Positions 1-6,279 of a stretch of 11,526 nucleotides of DNA are shown here, piece after piece. Where the stretch lies: positions 1 through 11,526 of the forward strand of contig JAGBGV010000402.1 in NCBI GenBank assembly GCA_017935805.1. The letters run 5' to 3'. Every line of letters begins with the position of its first letter. Positions within the stretch are counted from its first letter, which is position 1. The notes beneath the pieces were generated by a model. The model ran no database searches. It was not told the DNA's origin and was given only the letters and a program-made list of their open reading frames with translations. Made by a program: the position numbers and the translations under genes. This stretch comes from Clostridia bacterium. GTDB taxonomy: Bacteria; Bacillota_A; Clostridia; Oscillospirales; CAG-272.

Positions 1-1
1 A

Positions 2-253
2 GAAGCGAAGCAGGCGGCAATGACGGATATAAACAAGATAGCGGCAGATATAGAGAAGGAAGCGAATATCGAGACACTAGTTATATCCAAGGGATTCGAG
101 CAGTGTATCGCGGTTATCAGCGATGATAAATGCAATATTATCGTTCAGACAAACGGACTCTTGCCCGGTCAGGTGGCACAGATTGCTGAAATAGTATATG
201 AGCAAACCGGAATCATTCCCGAAAACTTGAAGATTATCGAGAAAAACACATAA
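2..253 (+). CDS. spoIIIAH: Stage III sporulation protein AH, C-terminal part (5'-truncated by window)
   Basis: The reading frame is open to the left edge, so only the C-terminal ~83 residues are present; the in-frame ATG at 20 is internal rather than a start. The visible part has the SpoIIIAH pattern: a charged helical stretch (EAKQAAMTDINKIAADIEKE), then a small alpha/beta domain with IETLVISKGFEQCIAVISDD, a hydrophobic IIVQTNGLLPGQVAQI segment and the ending TGIIPENLKIIE. In known systems SpoIIIAH sits in the outer forespore membrane and its YscJ/FliF-like domain binds SpoIIQ across the intermembrane space, forming the feeding-tube channel needed for late sigma-G activity. This is normally the last gene of the spoIIIA operon, consistent with a terminator directly behind it. 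The transmembrane N-terminus and the rest of the operon lie outside the window. Confidence 0.88.
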   Translation, partial: EAKQAAMTDINKIAADIEKEANIETLVISKGFEQCIAVISDDKCNIIVQTNGLLPGQVAQIAEIVYEQTGIIPENLKIIEKNT

Positions 254-259
254 AAAAGA

Positions 260-288
260 CCTCCCGACATTGGTTAATGATCGGGAGG
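260..288. terminator. Bidirectional rho-independent terminator between spoIIIAH and the hydrolase gene
   Basis: An 8-bp G+C-rich stem (CCTCCCGA at 260-267 with TCGGGAGG at 281-288) is extended by a CATT/AATG inner stem with one bulged A. A T-run follows on the plus strand (ATTTTTG), and an A-run precedes it (AAAAAAG), giving a U-run for minus-strand transcripts. Its position between two convergent genes fits use by both. Confidence 0.9.
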
Positions 289-298
289 ATATTTTTGC

Positions 299-1303
299 TT
301 ATTTCTTTTTTCTCTTTGATGCTGTAATTACAACAATTATTACTGCGATTACGCCGATAATAATTACGTAAGGTGCAATATTGGATTTTGTCTCGGGTGC
401 TGTAGGTGCATCCGTTTCGGGTGCTTCTGTTTCAGGAGCATCTGTCTCGGGTGCCTCGGTTTCGGGAGCCTTTGTTTCTCTGGGTCCTGTTTCAAGTACC
501 TCAGGGAAGCGCTCTGCAAGAGTATGGGTATAGAGCCAGTCGATCATTTCACCGTCAACAGCCGCATAATCCCATGCATTGTGACCTACACCGTTATATG
601 ATTTGAAATAGAAGTCCTTGTTTCCTGCTGAACGAATTGCTCTTGCCATAGTGCGTGTGCCTTCTGAAGGAACAACGTTGTCATTTGAACCATGGAATGT
701 TCGAATAGGCATATCCTTGAGCACTTCTGCCTTTGTGGGGTCTGCAGCACCGCAGATCGGAACAGCAGCAGCGAAGATCTCGGGGTGACGCATGATAGCA
801 TCCCATGTGCCGAAGCCGCCCATAGATACACCCATAATATAGATCTGACCGCGGTCTCCGCCGTATTCTGTGCAGACGTTGTCGAGAAGCTTAAGAGCAG
901 TCTTTAACGCCTTACTTTCGGGTATTTCATCAACGGAATAGTTACCGTTTTCCCAGGGAGTGTTAACCCACTGATCTTCTACCGGGCACTGAGGCGCGAT
1001 GATAATTGTGTTCTCAAGTAATTCGGGACGTGTTGCATAAAGATCGTCAATTACATGATTGAGATGGTTCTGGTTGTCATTTCCTCGCTCACCTGCGCCG
1101 TGAAGGAAGAGAAGAACAGGATAGTACTCTGTCTCTTTATAGTCCACGGGAAGGATAACGGTGTAAACCAATTCGTAATTATCCTCATCAGCGTTTACAA
1201 TTGTTTCTTTGATCACTGTAGCGGATTCTGGTATAGCGAACACCGGAATGACAGTTGTGCAGACAAGCAGCACCGCAATGAACAATTGAACTATTTTTTT
1301 CAT
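299..1303 (-). CDS. Secreted, C-terminally membrane-anchored alpha/beta-hydrolase (esterase / prolyl-oligopeptidase-like)
   Basis: This 334-residue protein has a cleavable-looking signal peptide (MKK, then hydrophobic 4-23 ending VFA). The alpha/beta-hydrolase domain spans about 45-265, with an oxyanion-type HGAGERG at 68-74, nucleophile elbow GVSMGG (Ser160), a likely acid Asp208 in HGSNDNVVP and a catalytic His241 in GVGHNAW. This pattern resembles feruloyl/acetyl-esterase and PHB-depolymerase-like hydrolases; the substrate cannot be read from sequence, though a surface esterase acting on plant polysaccharide side chains is a reasonable guess. Residues ~278-305 form a Pro/Glu/Thr-rich linker (APETE/APETD repeats), followed by one membrane helix (~309-327) and a KRKKK tail. 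There is no LPXTG sortase motif, so anchoring is by the helix. The start is supported by GAGGT six bases upstream and a promoter at 1333-1361. It appears monocistronic. Confidence 0.85.
   Translation of the reverse strand: MKKIVQLFIAVLLVCTTVIPVFAIPESATVIKETIVNADEDNYELVYTVILPVDYKETEYYPVLLFLHGAGERGNDNQNHLNHVIDDLYATRPELLENTIIIAPQCPVEDQWVNTPWENGNYSVDEIPESKALKTALKLLDNVCTEYGGDRGQIYIMGVSMGGFGTWDAIMRHPEIFAAAVPICGAADPTKAEVLKDMPIRTFHGSNDNVVPSEGTRTMARAIRSAGNKDFYFKSYNGVGHNAWDYAAVDGEMIDWLYTHTLAERFPEVLETGPRETKAPETEAPETDAPETEAPETDAPTAPETKSNIAPYVIIIGVIAVIIVVITASKRKKK
411..470. repeat. 15-bp tandem repeat coding for the PETEA/PETDA linker
   Basis: Four consecutive, imperfect 15-base units (411-425, 426-440, 441-455, 456-470) share the pattern TCxGTxTCxGGxGCx, with a partial fifth copy at about 389-400. 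On the minus strand each unit codes for five residues, APET followed by E or D. It is an in-frame repeat inside the hydrolase gene that could change length by slippage without breaking the frame. Confidence 0.85.
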
Positions 1304-1332
1304 AATGATACCTCGTTTCGGTTGTTACCTAA

Positions 1333-1361
1333 AGTATACCATTATTATCATAAAAAATCAA
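1333..1361 (-). promoter_or_regulatory. SigA-type promoter of the surface hydrolase
   Basis: On the minus strand TTGATT (1356-1361) and TATACT (1333-1338) are separated by 17 bases. The hydrolase start codon lies about 30 bases downstream of the -10 box. It is divergent from the phosphatase promoter about 50 bases away. Confidence 0.75.
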
Positions 1362-1388
1362 TAGTTTCCTTTTGTTTACAGAAAATTA

Positions 1389-1418
1389 TTGCGTTTTAAG
1401 TGTGAAGTGTGTTATAAT
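1389..1418 (+). promoter_or_regulatory. SigA-type extended -10 promoter of the PAP2 phosphatase gene
   Basis: TTGCGT (1389-1394), an 18-base spacer and a perfect TATAAT (1413-1418), preceded by TGT at 1410-1412 to form an extended -10 element. The ribosome binding site AAGGAG (1437-1442) lies about 20 bases downstream. Confidence 0.75.
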
Positions 1419-1448
1419 TATTCAGAAATATATTATAAGGAGATAAAA

Positions 1449-2006
1449 ATGACTTGGCTTAACGAATTCGAGGTGGGATTGCTTAAGGGATTACATGATG
1501 CGCTGCAGTGTACATTTCTTGACAAGTTTTTTCCGCTTATCACATCTCTCGGCAACGCAGGTATCTTTTGGATAATTGTTGCAGTTGTCCTGCTGTTCTT
1601 CAAAAAGACACGCAAGGCAGGTGTAACCATGGCAATATCATTGATTCTCGGACTCATTATCTGTAACCTTACAATGAAGCCCCTTATCGCGCGTATCCGT
1701 CCATACGATTTTGACACATCTCTTCAGGCGCTTATGCTGATCGACGCAGAGCACGATTTCTCTTTCCCCTCAGGTCATACTGTAGCATCTATTGAAGCAG
1801 CAGTAGCTCTGTGGCTCAACAACAAAAAGTGGGGTACAGCAGCTATAGTTCTTGCGGCCGTTATCGCTTTCTCGCGTCTGTATTTGCTTGTGCATTATCC
1901 CACAGACGTGCTGGCAGGAGTGATTATCGGTGTAGCAATTGCCTTTGCAGCATTCGCACTGGCAAAATGGCTAATCAAGGTAACAAAAATGCCTTGCGCC
2001 GATTAA
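1449..2006 (+). CDS. PAP2-family membrane phosphatase (undecaprenyl-diphosphatase-like)
   Basis: A 185-residue integral membrane protein with the full type-2 phosphatidic acid phosphatase signature: motif 1 KPLIARIRP (Lys77, Arg84, Pro85), motif 2 PSGH (107-110, acid/base His110) and motif 3 SRLYLLVHYPTD (Arg143, nucleophile His149, Asp153). Hydrophobic segments lie near 35-52, 60-76, 113-123, 129-142 and 153-174. The catalytic motifs of this family face the outer side of the membrane. Small clostridial members are often BcrC-like undecaprenyl diphosphate phosphatases that recycle the cell-wall lipid carrier, but phosphatidylglycerophosphate or other lipid phosphates are possible, so no symbol is given. 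The ATG at 1449 follows AAGGAG with six-base spacing; the in-frame ATG at 1389 is rejected because it falls inside the promoter. The stop codon overlaps the convergent ldh stop. Confidence 0.9.
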   Translation: MTWLNEFEVGLLKGLHDALQCTFLDKFFPLITSLGNAGIFWIIVAVVLLFFKKTRKAGVTMAISLILGLIICNLTMKPLIARIRPYDFDTSLQALMLIDAEHDFSFPSGHTVASIEAAVALWLNNKKWGTAAIVLAAVIAFSRLYLLVHYPTDVLAGVIIGVAIAFAAFALAKWLIKVTKMPCAD

Positions 2007-2959
2007 AAAGCCGGATAACGCTCAAGATCAAGCTTGCTGACATAATCTGAAATTGTGTCGGCTGAGATCTTCAGTCTGCGCATCTCGTCATCATTTAACG
2101 GAATATCAAGTACCTGTCTCACACCCTCGCGCCCTATGACCGCGGGAACGCTGAGACAGATATCTTCAACGCCATAATGTCCGCTTACAAGAGTGGATAC
2201 AGGGAGGATCGAGCCGTCGTCGCTTACGATGGATTTTACGATCCTCTTTGTTGATTGGGCGATTGCGTAATAGGTTGCACCTTTGTCGCGGATTATATCG
2301 TATGCGCTGTTTTTCACATGATCGAACAAGGGATACAGCTCATTCATGCTCATTCCGTGAATCTTGCAGTAGTCGATCAGATCAATTCCCGATACGTTGG
2401 CAGATGACCATACCGCAAGTTCGCTGTCGCCGTGCTCTCCAATGATAAAAGAATGAACATTACGGGAGTCTATCCCGAGCCGGTTGCCTACAAGATATTT
2501 AAGACGAGCGGAGTCGAGAACAGTGCCGCTGCCTATCACTCGACTCGGATCAAATCCAGACAGCTTCAGCGCAACGTGGGTGAGTATATCCACGGGATTT
2601 GTTACAACAAGAATGATGCACTCCTTGTTCACTTCAGTTATGCGGTCAATGATGTCGTGGAATATCTTTGCGTTTCTGTGAAGCAGATCGAGGCGGGTTT
2701 CTCCTTCCTTCTGATTAACACCTGCCGCGATAATTATTATTGAGGCGTCATGGAGCGCAGAATAGGTTGACGAATATATCTGCATTTGCGAGAGGAAGGG
2801 AAGGCAGTGCGCCATATCAAGAGCCTCGCCGCGTGCCTTTGACTCGTTTACGTCAATAAGTGCCATTTCGTTAAACATTTCGCTTTCCATAAGCGTATAA
2901 GCAATAGTTGCGCCAACAAATCCGCAACCAACTATACCAACCTTTTTTATATCAGTCAT
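2003..2959 (-). CDS. ldh: L-lactate dehydrogenase
   Basis: This 318-residue NAD-dependent enzyme interconverts pyruvate and L-lactate, regenerating NAD+ in fermentation. A Rossmann fold opens with GCGFVG (11-16), with Asp37 as the probable NAD ribose ligand. The substrate loop GVNQKEGETR (80-89) carries Gln83, the residue that marks lactate rather than malate dehydrogenases (Arg in MDH), followed by the loop arginine Arg89. Further family residues are Asn121 (NP), Asp149 and Arg152 in LDSARL, and the proton-relay His176 in GEHGD. By alignment from memory, the allosteric fructose-1,6-bisphosphate site would have Lys154 where Bacillus enzymes have Arg173, and retains His169 (His188 equivalent), so activation by FBP is possible but unproven. 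The ATG at 2959 has GGAGGT four bases upstream; an in-frame extension to 3031 is rejected because it runs over this site. Length is typical. Confidence 0.95.
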   Translation of the reverse strand: MTDIKKVGIVGCGFVGATIAYTLMESEMFNEMALIDVNESKARGEALDMAHCLPFLSQMQIYSSTYSALHDASIIIIAAGVNQKEGETRLDLLHRNAKIFHDIIDRITEVNKECIILVVTNPVDILTHVALKLSGFDPSRVIGSGTVLDSARLKYLVGNRLGIDSRNVHSFIIGEHGDSELAVWSSANVSGIDLIDYCKIHGMSMNELYPLFDHVKNSAYDIIRDKGATYYAIAQSTKRIVKSIVSDDGSILPVSTLVSGHYGVEDICLSVPAVIGREGVRQVLDIPLNDDEMRRLKISADTISDYVSKLDLERYPAF

Positions 2960-3032
2960 ACAGACCTCCGAAAAAACATATTTCGGGATTAGTATGCGCT
3001 GATCTGCAATATTTATCCGAAAATAAAACAAA

Positions 3033-3054
3033 ACTGCATTACGGTGAATGCAGT
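3033..3054 (-). terminator. Rho-independent terminator of the ylxM-ffh-rpsP-khpA operon
   Basis: An 8-bp stem (ACTGCATT 3033-3040, AATGCAGT 3047-3054) with a six-base loop starts nine bases after the khpA stop. On the minus strand it is followed by TTTTGTTTTATTTT. It ends the SRP operon and separates it from ldh. A T-rich run also follows on the plus strand, but no plus-strand gene needs it. Confidence 0.85.
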
Positions 3055-3062
3055 CTTATTTT

Positions 3063-3329
3063 TTATCTAATTTCAACAGTGACCTTCTTGTCAGCCATTT
3101 TTGCGGCTGCCTTTGTGACGGTACGGAGCGCACGGGCGATTTTGCCATGCTTGCCAATGATCATGCCCATGTCGGCTTCTGCTACCTTAAGTGTCAAAAC
3201 AGTGCCGGATTCATTTTCTTCTTCCGTTACACTAACAGAGTCCGGATCGTCTACAATAGCGCGAGCCATACCGGCAAGAACCTCTTTTAAGTCAATGTCG
3301 TGATAGGTTGCACCAGTTGTGTTGTCCAT
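3063..3329 (-). CDS. khpA: KH-domain RNA-binding protein KhpA (YlqC family)
   Basis: An 88-residue single KH-domain protein. The RNA-binding loop is GKHG at 59-62 within MGMIIGKHGKIARALR, preceded by the family's LKEVLAGMARAIVDDP helix (14-29) and an acidic beta-hairpin. In other Firmicutes KhpA forms a complex with KhpB (Jag/EloR), binds many RNAs and influences cell elongation and division. The gene starts two bases after the rpsP stop and no good ribosome binding site precedes the ATG, so translational coupling to rpsP is likely. The N-terminus seems about ten residues longer than in typical homologues, but no better start is visible. It is the last gene of the operon. Confidence 0.92.
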   Translation of the reverse strand: MDNTTGATYHDIDLKEVLAGMARAIVDDPDSVSVTEEENESGTVLTLKVAEADMGMIIGKHGKIARALRTVTKAAAKMADKKVTVEIR

Positions 3330-3331
3330 AA

Positions 3332-3574
3332 TTATTTAACAATACCGGCCTTTGTGAGAAGAGACTTAACTGTTTCAGTGGGCTGAGCACCGTTCTGGAG
3401 CCACTTCTGAACCTTCTCCTCTTCAACCTTAACTGTAGCGGGATTTGTCATAGGATCGTAGTATCCAACTTCCTCGATGAATCTGCCATCACGGGGAGAT
3501 CTGGAATCTGCAACAACGATGCGGTAGAAGGGAGATTTCTTTTTACCCATTCTTCTGAGTCTGATCTTAACCAT
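3332..3574 (-). CDS. rpsP: 30S ribosomal protein S16 (bS16)
   Basis: This 80-residue protein has the standard bS16 N-terminus [20 protein letters not shown], then [21 protein letters not shown] (22-41) and the C-terminal [21 protein letters not shown] region. bS16 binds 16S rRNA early in 30S assembly. The ATG at 3574 is preceded by GGAGG with five-base spacing; an upstream in-frame TTG at 3586 overlaps that site and is rejected. It lies 63 bases downstream of ffh with no terminator between, and two bases ahead of khpA, matching the conserved Firmicute order. The rimM-trmD-rplS genes that often follow are absent here. Confidence 0.97.
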   Translation of the reverse strand: MVKIRLRRMGKKKSPFYRIVVADSRSPRDGRFIEEVGYYDPMTNPATVKVEEEKVQKWLQNGAQPTETVKSLLTKAGIVK

Positions 3575-3637
3575 TTTGTCCTCCAAAATTTTGATAATAT
3601 ATATTTTTTTATTTTATAAAAATCCGCGGTGTGTTTA

Positions 3638-4975
3638 TCACATCTTAAACGGCATTTTCATCTTTTTCATGGCTTTCATGCCTTTTTTGCCGGATGAGAA
3701 CTGCTTGATCATGTTGTTCATCATGTCATACTGCTTGATGAGCTTGTTGACCTCTTCAACAGTTGTGCCGCTGCCGGCTGCGATTCTCTTACGTCTTGAA
3801 CCGTTGAGCAGATTCGGATGCTCTCTCTCTTCAATAGTCATTGAAAGGATGATTGCCTCTGTTCTTGCCATAGCACGCTCATCGATCTTTGCGTCCCTGA
3901 GCTGACCTGGCTTGATTCCTGGAATCATACCTGCTATCTGATCGAGGTTACCCATGTTTTTGATCTGTCTGAACTGATCAAGGTAATCTGTAAGAGTGAA
4001 AGTATTTTCGCGGAGCTTTCTTTCAAGCTCTTCCGCTTTTTTATCATCAAAGGCCTGCTGAGCCTTTTCGATTAAAGTAAGAACGTCGCCCATACCGAGG
4101 ATTCTCGATGCCATACGGTCCGGGTGGAAGGGCTCGATCGCATCAAGCTTTTCACCGATACCTATGAACTTAATGGGCTTGCCTGTAACATGGCGGATGG
4201 AAAGTGCCGCACCGCCTCTTGTATCACCGTCAAGCTTTGAGAGAAGCACACCTGTGATATCAAGCTGCTCGTTAAAGGATGAAGCAACATTGACAGCGTC
4301 CTGGCCGGTCATGGCGTCAACAACGAGAAGTATCTCTGTAGGCTCAACATTTTCCTTAATGGAACAGAGCTCGTTCATCAGCACTTCATCGACGTGGAGT
4401 CGACCTGCAGTGTCAATGAATACCATATCGTGACCGTGACGGCGTGCGTGTTCAAGTCCGGCTTTGGCGATCTCGACAGGGTTGCCGAGTCCCATGTCAA
4501 ACACGGGAATGTCTATCTGAGCACCAACAACCTTGAGCTGATCTATAGCGGCAGGTCTGTAAACGTCGCAGGCTACAAGCAGGGGTCGCTTGCCTTGCTT
4601 TTTATACATACCGGCGAGCTTTGCGGAATGTGTTGTCTTACCCGAGCCCTGTAGACCGACCATCATAACAACTGTCGGGGGCTTTGAGGAGATCTGAAGC
4701 TTGTTGTTAGCCTCACCCATGAGTTTTATGAGCTCTTCATGCACGATCTTGATGATCTGCTGTGCGGGAAGGAGACTTTCAAGCACTTCAGAACCAACTG
4801 CACGCTCGGTTACAGTTTTGATAAATTCACGAACGACCTTGAAGTTTACGTCAGCCTCAAGCAGAGCAAGCTTGACTTCACGCATACCTTCTTTTACGTC
4901 AGCTTCTGTGAGTTTACCTTTATTTCTGAATTTTTTGAAAGCTTTCTCAAGCTTTTCCGATAAATTATCAAACAT
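3638..4975 (-). CDS. ffh: Signal recognition particle GTPase Ffh (SRP54)
   Basis: This 445-residue protein binds signal sequences of nascent membrane proteins and, with SRP RNA and the receptor FtsY, delivers ribosomes to the SecYEG translocon. The N domain is at 1-95. The G domain has G1 GLQGSGKT (107-114), G2 DVYRPAA (137-143), G3 DTAGR (188-192), G4 SKLD (246-249) and a G5 GIGE (272-275). The methionine-rich M domain (~300-445) carries the RNA-binding signature SRRKRIAAGSGT (393-404) and ends in a Met/Lys-rich tail. All motifs are intact and length is normal. The ATG lies two bases after the ylxM stop, and its AGGAG site is inside the last ylxM codons, so the two genes are probably translationally coupled. 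Confidence 0.98.
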   Translation of the reverse strand: MFDNLSEKLEKAFKKFRNKGKLTEADVKEGMREVKLALLEADVNFKVVREFIKTVTERAVGSEVLESLLPAQQIIKIVHEELIKLMGEANNKLQISSKPPTVVMMVGLQGSGKTTHSAKLAGMYKKQGKRPLLVACDVYRPAAIDQLKVVGAQIDIPVFDMGLGNPVEIAKAGLEHARRHGHDMVFIDTAGRLHVDEVLMNELCSIKENVEPTEILLVVDAMTGQDAVNVASSFNEQLDITGVLLSKLDGDTRGGAALSIRHVTGKPIKFIGIGEKLDAIEPFHPDRMASRILGMGDVLTLIEKAQQAFDDKKAEELERKLRENTFTLTDYLDQFRQIKNMGNLDQIAGMIPGIKPGQLRDAKIDERAMARTEAIILSMTIEEREHPNLLNGSRRKRIAAGSGTTVEEVNKLIKQYDMMNNMIKQFSSGKKGMKAMKKMKMPFKM

Positions 4976-4977
4976 TT

Positions 4978-5352
4978 TTACTCCTGTATGTCACTGTCCG
5001 ACTTGTCTGTAGAACGAACAGCGTTCAGCATCTCGATGACCTTTTTGAGAGTATCTCCTGTGCCGTTACATCCTAACGCATCCTCAAGTAAGGATATCGC
5101 GTTATCAATAACAGCGGATTGCTCGCGACTCTTTTCTACGATTTTCAGCTTTGCTTCATATGCGTAGATCTCTTCCTCGCTTTTCTTTATTGCATCACGG
5201 ACGCCCTGACGGGAAATGCCTGTGATCTCTGAAATCTCTGCAAGTGAGTAATCTTCGTTGTAGTAGTAGTCAAGTATCTCACGCTTGCGCTCTGTAAGAA
5301 GCACACCGTAAGTGTCAAGCAGAACGGGGAACATCATATTTTTTTGAAACAT
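4978..5352 (-). CDS. ylxM: YlxM-family helix-turn-helix protein, SRP accessory factor
   Basis: A 124-residue member of the UPF0122/YlxM (p13) family. Residues ~19-62 form a sigma-70 region-4-like helix-turn-helix: LTERKREILDYYY, then DYSLAEISEITGISRQGVRDAIKKSEE. A helical C-terminal part and an acidic tail follow. The family is almost always encoded directly upstream of ffh, as here. In streptococci YlxM binds SRP components and modulates SRP activity; the fold suggests nucleic-acid binding and DNA-level regulation remains possible. GAGGGG lies five bases before the ATG. It is the first gene of the operon, behind a consensus promoter and a palindrome. Confidence 0.93.
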   Translation of the reverse strand: MFQKNMMFPVLLDTYGVLLTERKREILDYYYNEDYSLAEISEITGISRQGVRDAIKKSEEEIYAYEAKLKIVEKSREQSAVIDNAISLLEDALGCNGTGDTLKKVIEMLNAVRSTDKSDSDIQE

Positions 5353-5369
5353 AAAATCCCCTCACAATG

Positions 5370-5392
5370 CTGTAAAGTAAATCACTTTACAG
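5370..5392. promoter_or_regulatory. Operator-like 23-base palindrome at the ylxM transcription start
   Basis: Perfect 9-bp arms CTGTAAAGT (5370-5378) and ACTTTACAG (5384-5392) flank a five-base centre. It directly abuts the -10 box and covers the expected transcription start and early leader, ending seven bases before the GAGGGG site. The position suits a repressor operator; as RNA it would form a weak 5' hairpin. No T-run follows, so it is not a terminator. Which protein might bind is unknown. Confidence 0.6.
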
Positions 5393-5421
5393 AGTATAGC
5401 ATACTGTTCGATCTTTGTCAA
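5393..5421 (-). promoter_or_regulatory. Strong SigA-type promoter of the ylxM-ffh-rpsP-khpA operon
   Basis: On the minus strand a perfect TTGACA (5416-5421), a 17-base spacer and TATACT (5393-5398). This is the best promoter match in the window, as expected for an operon encoding SRP and a ribosomal protein. The ylxM ATG is about 40 bases downstream of the -10 box. Confidence 0.88.
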
Positions 5422-5463
5422 TAGGAAAAACAAAATATTTTTGGAAATTTTCACAAAAAATAT

Positions 5464-5499
5464 AGGCTGTCCCCGTGCAAGATCACCATAGGACAGCCT
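5464..5499 (-). terminator. Rho-independent terminator of the dapA-isomerase operon
   Basis: A 9-bp stem pairs AGGCTGTCC (5464-5472) with GGACAGCCT (5491-5499) around an 18-base loop. On the minus strand it is followed by ATATTTTTTG. It lies 12 bases after the stop of the TIM-barrel gene and upstream of the ylxM promoter. Confidence 0.9.
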
Positions 5500-5511
5500 G
5501 TGTTTATTGTA

Positions 5512-6261
5512 TTATTTTCCTATCCACTTAAGGAGCAATTCTGCATCACGGTAAAGCTGATCTTCGCTTCCGTCGCAAACAAATTCCATGTGAAGACTGT
5601 GATCGCGTCCGTCACCCCCGATGATATCGAGATACTTTCTCCAAATTGTCTCACCATTTTTGAGTGGAAGCATATCTCCTCCGATCCAGTGGAAAACATG
5701 AATGTTTGTGCAGTAAGGCATTATCTTTTTGCAAGATGTAATGTTGTATTCCTCGTCCTTGAACTGATTGGGCTGCCAGTAGAGTCGAAGGTTTTCCTCT
5801 CCAACCTCATCATACAGTCGAAGAGCACTGTCGTAGTGATCGGTCAGGGTTTCGCCGTGAAATTCGGGACATACAGTGATGCCGTAAGGAGACGCCGCTT
5901 TGCAAACTCTCTTCAGGTTTTCTGTGGTAGCGCGTCTTTCGTCCTCTGTTGCATCGCATGACCACTTTTTGCCTGCCCAGACTCTAATCATCTTAGCACC
6001 GAGCTTGGCAGTTGTCTCGATCTGTGCCGCAATTTCTTCATCCGTGCCGGTGCATCTGTAGTATGATCCGTAGGATGCGATCTTGATGCCGTGCTTTGCA
6101 GACGCATCAACTGCTGCATCAATTGCAGTAATATCCATAGGGGGAACATGAACGTCACCACCCCATTCGATCTCATATAGTCCAGCTTTCTTTGCAATTT
6201 CTGCAACCTTATCCTTGTCAAACTTTCTGAATGTGACAGAAATCAGTCCGGGTGTAAGCAT
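5512..6261 (-). CDS. Sugar phosphate isomerase/epimerase-like TIM-barrel protein
   Basis: A 249-residue protein of the xylose-isomerase-like/AP-endonuclease-2 superfamily. Signature stretches are GLYEIEWGGDVHVPP (27-41), an IRVWAG strand (92-97), CPEFHGET (131-138), YWQPNQF (161-167), IHVFHW (187-192) and LHMEFV (223-228). Glu133, Gln163, His188 and Glu226 sit at strand ends where metal ligands are usually found, so a divalent-metal isomerase or epimerase is likely; the substrate is unknown. There is no signal peptide. An AGGAG site precedes the ATG. It follows dapA by 18 bases, so they are co-transcribed, but no sugar transport or kinase gene is nearby to suggest a pathway. The protein is somewhat shorter than many relatives, with no evident break. 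Confidence 0.8.
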   Translation of the reverse strand: MLTPGLISVTFRKFDKDKVAEIAKKAGLYEIEWGGDVHVPPMDITAIDAAVDASAKHGIKIASYGSYYRCTGTDEEIAAQIETTAKLGAKMIRVWAGKKWSCDATEDERRATTENLKRVCKAASPYGITVCPEFHGETLTDHYDSALRLYDEVGEENLRLYWQPNQFKDEEYNITSCKKIMPYCTNIHVFHWIGGDMLPLKNGETIWRKYLDIIGGDGRDHSLHMEFVCDGSEDQLYRDAELLLKWIGK

Positions 6262-6279
6262 ATTTTTATCTCCTGTTAT

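Noticed and set aside
275..305. Sortase anchor for the surface hydrolase (searched its C-terminus)
   Set aside because: No LPXTG-like motif before the membrane helix; the protein ends in a plain helix plus KRKKK.
406..1399. Several open frames opposite or alongside the hydrolase gene (for example 406-606, 692-907 and 1055-1399 on the plus strand)
   Set aside because: They lie antisense to a gene with clear signal peptide, catalytic motifs, promoter and ribosome binding site, and their own translations show no family features.
1389..1448. Upstream ATG giving a 20-residue N-terminal extension of the PAP2 phosphatase
   Set aside because: It overlaps the -35 box of the promoter and has no ribosome binding site; the ATG at 1449 has AAGGAG at ideal spacing.
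2960..3031. N-terminal extension of lactate dehydrogenase
   Set aside because: It runs through GGAGGT and the leader; LDH proteins start a few residues before the GxGxxG motif, matching the ATG at 2959.
3587..3637. Terminator or promoter between ffh and rpsP
   Set aside because: Only a CCGCGG palindrome and A/T-rich runs are present; no stem with a U-run and no spaced -35/-10 pair, so the genes are treated as one operon.
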